Origin: Flavobacteriales bacterium
GTDB lineage: Bacteria; Bacteroidota; Bacteroidia; Flavobacteriales_F; PHOS-HE28
Length of the DNA: 64,000 bases
NCBI GenBank assembly: GCA_020635715.1
Contig: JACJZG010000004.1
Coordinates: 62,001 to 126,000 of the forward strand
Direction: 5' to 3'
Shown here: positions 35,901 to 44,400 of the stretch, in pieces
Numbering within the stretch: the first letter of the stretch is position 1
How the letters are laid out: every line of letters begins with the position of its first letter
Translations under genes and position numbers: made by a program
Notes under the pieces: model-generated
What the model was told of the DNA's origin: nothing
Seen by the model: only the letters and a program-made list of their open reading frames with translations
Database searches by the model: none

Positions 35901-35963
35901 CTTTTGGAAGAAGCGGATCACCCGATCCTGGGTGCGTCGTTCACGGTCGCCGATATTGCTCAT
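32937..35963 (-). CDS. hsdR: Type I restriction enzyme, R subunit (HsdR)
   Basis: A 1008-residue protein. The N-terminal nuclease has RPDLVLYVNGIALGVIELKR (D133, E147, K149). The SF2 translocase follows, with Walker A CQGSGKS (274-280) and DECH box (385-388) in VFVDECHRTQSGK, then motifs LITGFDAPA-like (KLLTGFDAPAATYLYIDKS) and QAICRVNRLDSEDKE. A helical C-terminal region finishes it. It cuts unmodified DNA after translocation with HsdM and HsdS. It is separated from hsdM/hsdS by two accessory genes and overlaps the metalloprotease gene at its end. Confidence 0.94.
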   Translation of the reverse strand: MSNIGDRERRTQDRVIRFFQKVLQWEYLGNWEERENRNVEEQWLRNFLAARYAEPLVNKAIHELQRVAGDQSRDLYDVNKDVYRLLRYGVRVSEELGTHKETVQLIDWEAPQTNHFGIAEEVSVLGENRKRPDLVLYVNGIALGVIELKRGTVSVSEGIRQNLDNQQSHFIQRFFTTLQLVIAGNDTEGARYGTILTPEKYYLKWKEESRGEYQQLLDRHLFQLCNKERFLELIHDFTLFDGGIKKVCRPHQYFGVRAAQQKVVDQEGGIIWHCQGSGKSLTMVWLTQWIREHIEDARVLVITDRDELDKQIVRVFSDAGEQMRRARSGADLINLLNKNDEPLICSLIHKFGSNEEGDYDRFIEEIRKSLPKDFKAKGRLHVFVDECHRTQSGKLHKAMKTILPEALFIGFTGTPLLHRDKGTSLEVFGPYIHTYKFDEAVEDKVVLDLRYEARDIDQRITDQASIDEWFEATTRGLTALAKAELKKRWGTLRKLFSSKGRLEKIVFDILKDFRTKPRLATGEGNAILVAGSVYEACKFYDLFQEAGFPECAIVTSYEPSVGKIKGQTTGGGRKTEELEKYATYMKMLGGKDTETFEDEVKKQFIKEPGRMKLLIVVDKLLTGFDAPAATYLYIDKSMQDHGLFQAICRVNRLDSEDKEFGFIVDYKDLFRSLKDSIKDYTCGAFDAYDKRDVEGLLKHRLEMAHEELDAALEAVIALCEPLHPRDQVNFIRFFCGDPEQVDDLARTEDLRLSLYKLTAALIRAFSNIANELADAGYTKVEADRVRKEVAFYTNLRDEIKRASGDHIDLKAYEADMRQLIDMYISADPSRKISAFDDLSLVDLIVKYGISALDSLPEGIRTSKAATAETIENNVRRVIIEERPTNPKYFDNMSELLDKLIQDRRNGVLEYQAYLMKVEDITRRTKRAGGGNAYPPTVDTEAKRALYDNLEHNVELTIALDAEVRRVKQDGWKGHRLREKEVRLAVRKILPEAYDLDAIFSLIKSQREY

Positions 35964-36010
35964 CGCTTAGCTGCTTGCAGGTGGTCCCGGATATCGGAGT
36001 GTGCCTCTTC

Positions 36011-37156
36011 CTATTCGTCGTTGTTCACAACGCCGCGGGCACGTTTCCGCTGTTCGTTCAATCGTTTCACCGGCCCCTTGAACGCCTTATGCAAACGGTC
36101 GGCGGCGTCGATCAGGAAGTCGGTGATCTTCTCCCAATCCTCGCGTTCATAGACGTTCACCCCGGTCTTGTCAAAGCGTATCCTGCTGGTAACGCCCTCC
36201 AGGCGCTCCCAGACGAGCGGTGCGCCGAAATCCTTCTCGATGGCGGCTCTGTCCTTCAATAGTTCTTCGAAACACAGTTTGTTCTCCGCCTTATCGCCTC
36301 GGTTGATGAAGATCTCGGCACGGCAATCCGTGCTGGTCGCCACGATGCTGATGCTTACGCCGCTCATACCAAGCCCGGCACCGAGCCATTGACCGGTGGT
36401 GGGCGAGGAGCTGCTGAACATGCTGGACCTCCCTTGCACGCGCCCTAGGAAGTAGGTCCAGAACTCCCGGCGCTGCTGTTCGCTGATACGCCCCTCCTTT
36501 TGGGCGGCCAACACCTCTTGCGTCTTCGATGCCATGGAGATCACCAGCTCCGCCGTGTCCGGGGTGGGCAGGATTTGCTCCATGTTCAGGAACAGCAGCT
36601 CGTTGTGCCGGAAGAGGCCCACCTTGAAACACTGCAGCCGCAGGCCGTAGTTGGTCAACCAGAGGACGGTGGAGGTGACCTCCTTGCGAAAGCGGGCCGC
36701 GACCAGGATGATGCGTTGGCGCGCACCCTCGTTCAGCACGATGTCCTTGTAGTCCCGGCCATCGAAGAATTCGGTGATCTTCTGGTCCGCCTTGGCACCG
36801 GGCTCGTACTTGTCCAGGTACTGCTGGTAGATGCCCCGGATGTCTTCCTTCTTAAGGGTGGAGCAGTAGGATGCATACTTCAAGGCCTGCCAGGTCACAT
36901 CACGGCCGCTATCATCCAGCTTGTTCTCGATCACGACCACATCCCCCTCCTTGTCCAATGCCAGGAGGTCCAATCGCTCATAGGTTCCATCAAAGCCATC
37001 GAACTCCTTCTGGACGATCAGTAGGTCCTCGCCGAAGACGGAAGGTGCATACGCCATCCACTCTTGCAGGTTCTTCCGCTCATCCAGGCTTTCCGCCTTG
37101 AATGTGCGGATGGTGAGTGGCGCGATCCGATTGGCTGACTTGTCGATCACGTACAT
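36011..37156 (-). CDS. DUF4268 protein with PD-(D/E)XK-like core
   Basis: A 381-residue protein. The N-terminal nuclease-like core is YERLDLLALDKEGDVVVIEN with K79 (D63, E77-N-K79 pattern), followed by DVTWQALKYASYCSTLKKED. The C-terminal part (about 215-365) fits DUF4268: RREFWTYFLGRV, AEIFINRGDKAENKL, FEELLKDRAAIEKDFGAPLV. DUF4268 proteins commonly lie in type I restriction loci. It stands 47 bp before hsdR in the operon. It could be an extra nuclease or a regulator of the R-M complex; neither can be read from sequence. Confidence 0.8.
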   Translation of the reverse strand: MYVIDKSANRIAPLTIRTFKAESLDERKNLQEWMAYAPSVFGEDLLIVQKEFDGFDGTYERLDLLALDKEGDVVVIENKLDDSGRDVTWQALKYASYCSTLKKEDIRGIYQQYLDKYEPGAKADQKITEFFDGRDYKDIVLNEGARQRIILVAARFRKEVTSTVLWLTNYGLRLQCFKVGLFRHNELLFLNMEQILPTPDTAELVISMASKTQEVLAAQKEGRISEQQRREFWTYFLGRVQGRSSMFSSSSPTTGQWLGAGLGMSGVSISIVATSTDCRAEIFINRGDKAENKLCFEELLKDRAAIEKDFGAPLVWERLEGVTSRIRFDKTGVNVYEREDWEKITDFLIDAADRLHKAFKGPVKRLNEQRKRARGVVNNDE

Positions 37157-37239
37157 CAGTACTTAGGAATTGAATTTGCAGAGGTAGCACTTCTGGACTT
37201 GGGCGCCCTTACGCCGCAGCATGTTCGGGTATTGGTTCT

Positions 37240-37734
37240 TCATGCCTTCACAAATAGTCTGAATTGGACATTGTTGTGGTCAGTGCTAATAAGCACGATC
37301 AGGTAGCGATCACCGACATGGTTGTGCTGGAAGGTCTGAACACTTTCGTTGAAATAGTGCATCAGTGCTGGCCATTGGGCCTCATTGGTAGAGCAGATGA
37401 AAACGCGCGTCTTAGAATTGGCCAGCAACAACTTCTCGAAGTCGTCATTGATGCCATGCAGGCTCCACTCACACTCTGCCACCAAGGGTACATTCAACAA
37501 GCGCCTGGTAAGGCCCTCACCTGCCTGTGTATACCAGGTCACGTCATAAAGCCATCCCTGATCATCACCATGTGGATGACAACACACCCTGTACCCATAT
37601 TGCCTACCAAGATCGGCCAACGTTCGATAGATGCCATGGGTCCATGCGGTAGGGCGAGGTAGCTCTTGAGCATTTGCTTCATGAACAAATTGCGTAAGGG
37701 CGGTAATTATGGCTTGTTCCCGTGGGGTATACAT
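37240..37734 (-). CDS. Hypothetical protein inside the type I R-M operon
   Basis: A 164-residue protein starting MYTPREQAIITALTQFVHEA. It has a compact alpha/beta pattern: LADLGRQYGYRVCCHPHGDD, GWLYDVTWY, LVAECEWSLHGINDDFEKLL, then RVFICSTNEAQWP and DRYLIVLIS. The W-LYDV-W and V-AECEW segments could be strands of a restriction-like fold (D...E), which I cannot confirm. It sits between hsdS (13 bp) and the DUF4268 gene (83 bp), on the same strand. Function unknown; context suggests an accessory R-M factor. Confidence 0.65.
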   Translation of the reverse strand: MYTPREQAIITALTQFVHEANAQELPRPTAWTHGIYRTLADLGRQYGYRVCCHPHGDDQGWLYDVTWYTQAGEGLTRRLLNVPLVAECEWSLHGINDDFEKLLLANSKTRVFICSTNEAQWPALMHYFNESVQTFQHNHVGDRYLIVLISTDHNNVQFRLFVKA

Positions 37735-37747
37735 GTTGACCGAAGTC

Positions 37748-39013
37748 TCAAACTAGTCGCGTGCGCCCCGTCAGCAACTCCTGCATCATACCCTGCTTCA
37801 GCAGCGCCGTCTTTACACGCCGCGCCTCCAGCGCACCCAGCTCCGCATCCATGTCGCTCAACACCTCGGCGATGGCGGTTTGCTCTTCGAGCGTAGGCAG
37901 GGGGAGCCAACTCACTCCGAAGAAATTCGGGCGAAGATTGGGGTAGGCACTGGTGGCCGTGTACTCGACCAAAAGCTGTTGCGCCCGTGAGGAACAGAGC
38001 TGGTAGTACAAGTACGCCCCGGCAAGTTGCTTCCTCGGTTTCAGTGCACGTACGAAGTTGGATACGCACACATCTGGTCGTCCATCACACAGCCAAACCT
38101 TACCAAGGCCATTGCCGCTGACGGTGATCACGACATCGCCACGGTCACACTTGGCAGTTAAGAATGCAGCATCGCTCAGGAACCGCTCCGCAGTGGCGGT
38201 CAGTTTGCCATCAGCAGAAACATCCCCGGCGCGAATGATCCGCGCTCTCTTAGGCGTATCGGCATTCTCTTCGCCGCTACCCCAGAATCCAGTGATTCGC
38301 TTGGCGACCTCTTCGATCGAAGCGACCACCCACTCCCCCTTGAACCCCGGCAGCCGTTGCTTGCCGGTGAGCAGCTGTTGCATGGCGCCCTGCTTGATGG
38401 CCTTCTTCTTGGCGATCAGCGCATCCAGCCCCGCCAGCAAACCATCCACATCCGAGAGCGCCGTGGCGATGGTGTCTTGCTCATCCTTTGACGGAGGCAG
38501 GGGTATTCGAATATCCCGCAGGGCTGCGATGGAAAGCTCTTGACGAGTCGTTCCAACAACAACTGTTGCAATACGCTTCTGGGCCAAGGCGGATTGAAGC
38601 ATTTGAGCACAATAGGTGGAAGCAACTTCCTCCTTGAGCCTTAGTCGAGCGAGGTCACGACTAATATTCCCGATGAAGCTTTGTGGGACAGTGCCGACGC
38701 GACCAGTAGTTCCCTTGACCGAAATGAGAACATCTCCCGAACGAACTCTGCTCCGGATATACACGCGCTCAATCGCTGGAGCTGACCTATGAACACCAGA
38801 TACATAGTCACCGTTGAGATCCTTGATCGCAAGTACGGGTACTCCATCGCTCACATGAGCACCAACTTGAACCAATCCATAGCAGATCGGAGAATCGTCG
38901 CGGACAATGTCGATAAGCCTCGGGTCTGACCAATCCAGTGGAATTTCGCCGACCTCAGTCTTCTTGAAACCGTGCTTCACTTGTTCCGTCACGGGCGCTT
39001 CGCTCAGCTCCAT
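37748..39013 (-). CDS. hsdS: Type I restriction enzyme, S subunit (HsdS)
   Basis: A 421-residue protein from MELSEAPVTEQVKHGFKKTE, starting inside the end of hsdM (10-bp overlap). It has two target-recognition domains separated by conserved helices: PLPPSKDEQDTIATALSDVD followed by KAIKQGAMQQLLTGKQRLPG in the middle, and LPTLEEQTAIAEVLSDMDAE followed by MMQELLTGRTRLV at the end. The first recognition domain begins EIPLDWSDPRLIDIV, the second FKGEWVVASIEEVAKRI. The two domains set a bipartite DNA target, which cannot be predicted from sequence. Confidence 0.93.
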   Translation of the reverse strand: MELSEAPVTEQVKHGFKKTEVGEIPLDWSDPRLIDIVRDDSPICYGLVQVGAHVSDGVPVLAIKDLNGDYVSGVHRSAPAIERVYIRSRVRSGDVLISVKGTTGRVGTVPQSFIGNISRDLARLRLKEEVASTYCAQMLQSALAQKRIATVVVGTTRQELSIAALRDIRIPLPPSKDEQDTIATALSDVDGLLAGLDALIAKKKAIKQGAMQQLLTGKQRLPGFKGEWVVASIEEVAKRITGFWGSGEENADTPKRARIIRAGDVSADGKLTATAERFLSDAAFLTAKCDRGDVVITVSGNGLGKVWLCDGRPDVCVSNFVRALKPRKQLAGAYLYYQLCSSRAQQLLVEYTATSAYPNLRPNFFGVSWLPLPTLEEQTAIAEVLSDMDAELGALEARRVKTALLKQGMMQELLTGRTRLV

Positions 39014-41418
39014 TGTAGCTCCATGTGTTTCAGGTGGGCGTTCACTTTGGTGTTGAGTGATTCCACGGCACGGTCCAGCTCGGGCAGGGTGTGGCCGTAA
39101 CGTTCGGCCAATTCCACCACGCGGGCGGCCAGGCGTTGGCTGATGCGCTCCTGCTCGCTCAGCACGGCGGCATGTAGGTCGGCCAGCCACTTGTCGCGCA
39201 CCACCAGATCCTTCACCTCGGCCTCGGTGAGCTGCTTGTAGTGGTTCCAGGCGGCGGTGTCCAGCGCTACGAATGCCACCTTGTGCGCCTTCTTGGCCTT
39301 GGCCTCGGCCTCCATCAACCGGTCCACCTCCTTCAGCACCTTTACCTCCTCGGCGTAGTCCGGATCCGTGGCGATCTCCGCGAAACGCGCCGCCACCCCG
39401 GCCTTGGTCACCTTGCCCTTCTCGTTCATGCACTCGGCCAACGCGCCCTCCTCACCGCTGTGCTCCTCGATCAGCTCCTCCAGTTGTTGCGCCAGGGCCT
39501 CGTGGGCGCGTTGCAGTTCCTCCACCTTCGCCTGTTCCTTGGCGAAGTACCGGGCGATCACCAGCCGCTGGGGCAGGAGGTCGCAGGTGAATTCTCCTTT
39601 CTTCACCTTGCCGGTCTTCTTATCCTTCACCGGTTCCGGTACGGCCTTCCAACCGTCCTCCACCAGCATGTACACGTCGTCCTTCTGGGTGCTGTTCCAA
39701 TAGTCCATCAGGTGCTGGTACATGGTATAGGGGTCCACCAGTGCCTTACCCATGTATGCCTTCAAGAGATCTTCGCCCAACTCTGCAATGAAGTGGCGCG
39801 GCTTGGTGTGCCGGTCGATCGCGCGCAGGGCAGGTTCGTTGGCTGTTCGCCACTTCGTGAACACCCCTTCCAGCTCGGTGGCATAGGCCGTGAATTCCGG
39901 ATGGCTGAAGATGCGCGCGCGCACCTCGGTGGTGGTCATCTTCAGGTCGCTGTAGCCTTTGCGGGCATTCGGCGCGAAGAGGTCCTTTCGGAGGCCGGGG
40001 TACACCTTCCAGTAGGCCTCCAGCGCGTCCAGGTCGCGGTCGGGGATGCCGCCCTGCAGGTGGGCGCTCAGGTCCTGGATGTCCTCCGGCTCGGTGCTGT
40101 CGATGTAGCGGGGGATGTTCAGGTTGTACTCGTTGCGCTCGATCTCGTCCCACGCCACCAGGCGGCTGAAGCGTGGCACCTCGGCCTGGGTGCGGAACAC
40201 GTCGGTGATGCGGTGGATGTCCTGCTCGCGCAGCCGGTTCTTGTTGCCGTCCTTGATGTAGCCCTTGCTGGCGTCGATGATGAAGATGCCGGTGCGCTCC
40301 CCGGCCCCGGCCTTGTCCAGCACGATGATGCAGGCGGGGATGCCGGTGCCGTAGAAGAGGTTGGCGGGCAGGCCGATGATGGCCTTGATCACCTTGCGCT
40401 CCACCAGGTTCTTGCGTATGGCGGCCTCGGCATTGCCGCGGAAGAGCACCCCGTGCGGCAGGATCACCGCGGCGGTGCCGGTGCTCTTCAGGCTCTTCAG
40501 GATGTGGAGGAGGAAGGCGTAGTCGCCGTTCTTGTCCGGCGGCAGGCCGTAGCCCTTGAAGCGCTCGTAGGGGTCGTTGGCGGGGTCGAAGCCGGTCTTC
40601 CAGTTCTTCTGGCTGAAGGGCGGGTTGGCCACCACATAGTCGAACTGCTTCAGGCGGCCGCTGTCCAGGAAGTGGGGCTCACTCAGCGTGTTGCCCTTCC
40701 AGATCTCGGCCGTGGGGTTGCCGTGCAGCCACATGTTCATCACGGCGAGGGCCTTGGTGGCGTTGTCGTTCTCCTGCCCGTAGATGGTGAGGCCCACGGG
40801 TGCGGCGTCCACCACCTTCAGCAACAGGGAACCGCTACCGCAGGTGGGGTCGTACACGGTCTGGCTGCGGGCGGTGGCCTGCTCCACCCCGATCACGGAG
40901 GCAAGCACGCGGCTCACCTCTGCGGGGGTGTAGAACTGCCCCTTGCTCTTGCCGCTCTCCGTGGCGAAGTGCCGCATGAGGTACTCGTAGGCATCGCCCA
41001 GGATGTCGTCGTCGTCGCTGCGGTTGCGGCTGAAGTTGAGGTCTGGGTCCTCGAAGATGCCAATGAGCTTGGTGAGGCGGTCCACCATGTCCTTGCCCTT
41101 GCCGAGCTTCTCCTCATCGTTGAAGTCGGTGAGGTCGATCACGCCCTTCAGCTCGTTCTCCTCCGCCAGCTTGGCGATGATCTTATTGATGCGGTCGCCG
41201 ATGTCCTTATCGCCCTTGGCGGCCACCATGTCCGCGAAGCCGCCGCCCTTGGGCACGGTGACCACGGTGTCGGTGCGGCCGGCATACTTGTCGCTCACGT
41301 ACTTCACGAAGAGGATGGTGAGCACGTAGTCCTTGTACTGGCTGGCGTCCATGCCGCCGCGCAGCTCGTCGCAGCTTTTCCAGAGGGAGGCGTAGAGGTC
41401 GGATTTCTTGAGGGCCAT
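39004..41418 (-). CDS. hsdM: Type I restriction enzyme, M subunit (HsdM)
   Basis: An 804-residue N6-adenine methyltransferase from MALKKSDLYASLWKSCDELR; an ATG 15 codons earlier gives a serine-rich extension and is less likely. It has the HsdM N-terminal helices, motif I YDPTCGSGSLLL (about 188-199) and motif IV NPPF (265-268). A C-terminal region of about 250 residues rich in Lys/Glu/Ala helices (TKAGVAARFAEIATDPDYAE, VLKEVDRLMEAEAKAKKAH) makes it longer than the usual 500-550. This tail is coiled coil and may hold HsdS. It starts the operon, 34 bp after the stop of the giant surface protein gene. Confidence 0.93.
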   Translation of the reverse strand: MALKKSDLYASLWKSCDELRGGMDASQYKDYVLTILFVKYVSDKYAGRTDTVVTVPKGGGFADMVAAKGDKDIGDRINKIIAKLAEENELKGVIDLTDFNDEEKLGKGKDMVDRLTKLIGIFEDPDLNFSRNRSDDDDILGDAYEYLMRHFATESGKSKGQFYTPAEVSRVLASVIGVEQATARSQTVYDPTCGSGSLLLKVVDAAPVGLTIYGQENDNATKALAVMNMWLHGNPTAEIWKGNTLSEPHFLDSGRLKQFDYVVANPPFSQKNWKTGFDPANDPYERFKGYGLPPDKNGDYAFLLHILKSLKSTGTAAVILPHGVLFRGNAEAAIRKNLVERKVIKAIIGLPANLFYGTGIPACIIVLDKAGAGERTGIFIIDASKGYIKDGNKNRLREQDIHRITDVFRTQAEVPRFSRLVAWDEIERNEYNLNIPRYIDSTEPEDIQDLSAHLQGGIPDRDLDALEAYWKVYPGLRKDLFAPNARKGYSDLKMTTTEVRARIFSHPEFTAYATELEGVFTKWRTANEPALRAIDRHTKPRHFIAELGEDLLKAYMGKALVDPYTMYQHLMDYWNSTQKDDVYMLVEDGWKAVPEPVKDKKTGKVKKGEFTCDLLPQRLVIARYFAKEQAKVEELQRAHEALAQQLEELIEEHSGEEGALAECMNEKGKVTKAGVAARFAEIATDPDYAEEVKVLKEVDRLMEAEAKAKKAHKVAFVALDTAAWNHYKQLTEAEVKDLVVRDKWLADLHAAVLSEQERISQRLAARVVELAERYGHTLPELDRAVESLNTKVNAHLKHMELQWS

Positions 41419-41452
41419 GGGGGCGAAGATCGGGGAGTTATCCGAACCCGAA

Positions 41453-44400
41453 CTATCGGACAATGGTCACATGGCCAGAGTAGTGCTCTGCTTTTCCATA
41501 CTTGTCCATTACAATAGCCTGCCACACATACAGGTCGTTCTTGCAGGGTTTTCCATCGTAGGTGCCATCCCATGTCTTCATGGGATCGGTCGTGGTGAAG
41601 ATCTTTTCACCCCAGCGGTCAAGGATGGTCCAACTCATCAAGTAATCGTGGGGGCGTACCACCGGGTGGAACGTCTCATTGTTCCCATCTCCGTTCGGCG
41701 TGAAACTGTTGGGGACCCAAACGCAAGGTTCAACGTATACGTCCCGGCAATCCTTGGTCTGGCAACCTTGAGCATTGCTGAGACGAAGACAGGTGGAGAA
41801 AGCTTGGCCTAGACTGTCGGTGAAGTCGAAAGGACCAGGTAAACGCTGAAACCAGGTCCCATCTCCGATCCGCCATTCATAAGCGATACCGGTACTGTCC
41901 GCCGCCTGGGGTACGGTAAGATCGACCCACCCGCACAGGTCATTCGCAGTGGTTGTGAAGTTCGGATCTGGTATCCAACTCACGAACTGGACTGAACTGG
42001 CCTCTGCTTGACAGCCTCCTTCACCAGTGACTTGAAGTGTGACCGTGTAGTTCCCATTCGTATGGAACACGATCGATGATATATCACCGCCTTGCTGCCC
42101 GTATGCGGAATCCGGCCCGACCCAGGTCCACCAGTAGTAGAGTGCGTGCTGGGAGTCGTTTTCCACAGCCGTAGCTTGTCCTTGGCAGGCAATCGGCCCA
42201 AGGGTGAAGTCCGGAACGGGGAGCACCTCCGTTCGGAACAAGACGCTGTCCCTGGCGGTACACCCACCCAGTACATGTAATAACAAGAGCGTATGCTCAC
42301 CAGGAGTGCTGACCGGGGCATTCAACGCTGGGGTATCGGCTATGAACGTTCCATCCAAGTACCATTGAGTTGAAGTGCCCGGTGGATTCTCACCGGCGGC
42401 AGCAATGGCTACTGCCGGCGTTCCACAAGGATCCACCGGCTCGTGGGTGATGACGGCACGCGGTGTTCGTCCAACTGCGATGTTCACTTCTTGTGTATAT
42501 GTACATCCACCTGGGCCAGTGCTGGTCAAGGTCGCCACATACATATCCGCACCTTGGTACAAATGACTTGGCGATTGTTGTGTGACCGGCTGTGAATCGT
42601 CCCCGAAGTCCCACAAGTAGCTGACCGAGCTTTCGGCAATAACCTCGAACCGGACGGTATCCGGATCGCAACCGCCATGGGTTACGACGATGCTGTCATC
42701 GGGGACCGGAAGCACGGTGACCCAGATGGTGGTATCGTGGCTGCACGCAGGGAGTTGTGCATCGGTCACCGTTAGCGTAACAGGATAATTCCCGTCGCTC
42801 ACGTATGTATGCACAGGCAGTGTAAAGTTAGAGCTATCACCATCGCCGAAGGTCCAGGTATACCCGGTCATGGCAAGGGTGGTCGTGAGCACGGTGAGAT
42901 CGGTGCCTTCGCACAAGCTGTCCGTGTCAAGGGTGAATGAAGCGGTGGGCGGTTGCAGGACCTGTACCTCATCCTCCCAACTCGCGGAGCCGCAATAGCC
43001 CTGCACATTCAATTGGACCGTATACGAACCCGGCCCTCCGTATGAGTGAATAGGGTTCTCTTCATAGCTATAATTGTCATCACCAAAGAACCACGCCCAG
43101 GTCTGCGCGCCTTGTGCCTGCGAGGTGAATGGTAGATCGACCCCGGCGCATACCGGTCCTGGTGCGTCAAAGAAGGCACTGACCAACGGCGGCTGCACGG
43201 TGAACTGGATGGTATCCGCATCCATGCCGCATTCATTCCACGTATGGAGAATGGCCGTGTAGGTGACCGGTGTATTCCCTGCGGTGAAAAGTATGGTCAC
43301 AGGTGAGCCATTCTCGAACGGTGTTACCTCCGTACCATCACTGAAGAAGATCGTGTCGGTCAAACCGAACGCCTCGGTCCAATTCGCGAGACTCAGGTTC
43401 TCGAAGGTGACCTCCAAAGGCGAACAAGTGGTCGATGAGGCAGGCCACGAGTACCCCAGCGTAGCTACTGGAGCAGGCTGTATCGTGAACGTATCGGTGA
43501 ACGAACCGTCCGGGCAACCAGGGACTTCGGTGGTCAGCTCCACCACATACATGGCATCGGAACCGAACCCCGAGGTCAAGGTGGTACATGGTGGTGCGAT
43601 TCCGGTCGCGTACGGTTCACCGTCCATGGTCCAGGTGTAGGTGGTCGGACTTACCGAGACGGAGGTGTTCGTGATACAAACGAGATCGCCAGTGCAGCTA
43701 ATGGCATCCACCAACGTGAAGTTCGGCGTAGTCGGTTCCGTGACCACGATGGCAAATGAAGTGTCCACCGGGCAGTCGCTACTGGCATTGATGGTCAACG
43801 TCACCGTGTAGTCGCCAGCATCGGTATAGGCATGGGTCTCGTTCGAAGCAGCACCATTCGGGGGGCCATCTCCAAAGTCCCAGTTCCATTCGGTCGCGCC
43901 CGTTGTTTGGTCGGTGAAAGCGATCACGTCATCCACGCAAGCGGTGTCCGGTGTGGCAAGGATGTTCGGCACCGTATTGACGGACTCCACGGTCACGGAC
44001 AAGGAGTCCAAGCATCCGTTCGCCAATGTGCCTGTCACCGTCACTTCGCCGCCAGGAGTTGACACGGTTACAGCGGCCACGTTACTCAGCGTACCTCCAT
44101 CAGCATCGGTCCACGCATAGGTATCCGCTCCCGATGCTTGCAGGTCCACGGAAGGCACACCCGGGCAGAGTTGTAGTGGGCCATTGACGATCAACGCGGG
44201 GGATGGCAATTGGACGATGGTAACAGATGAGGAAGGTCCTGTGCAGGCGCCCACGGCCGCATACACCGAATAATCCCCTGGCAGCCATCCCGGCCCGATC
44301 ACGAGTGTGTCGTTGGTCGTTTCTTCGTTGAAGCCACCCGGGCCGCTCCAGTGGTAGGTGGCGTTCGGGACACTATCGGCGGTAAGGGTCAGTACGGAAC

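Noticed and set aside
39241..41517. 758-codon plus-strand frame
   Set aside because: It is antisense to hsdM and has shadow composition.
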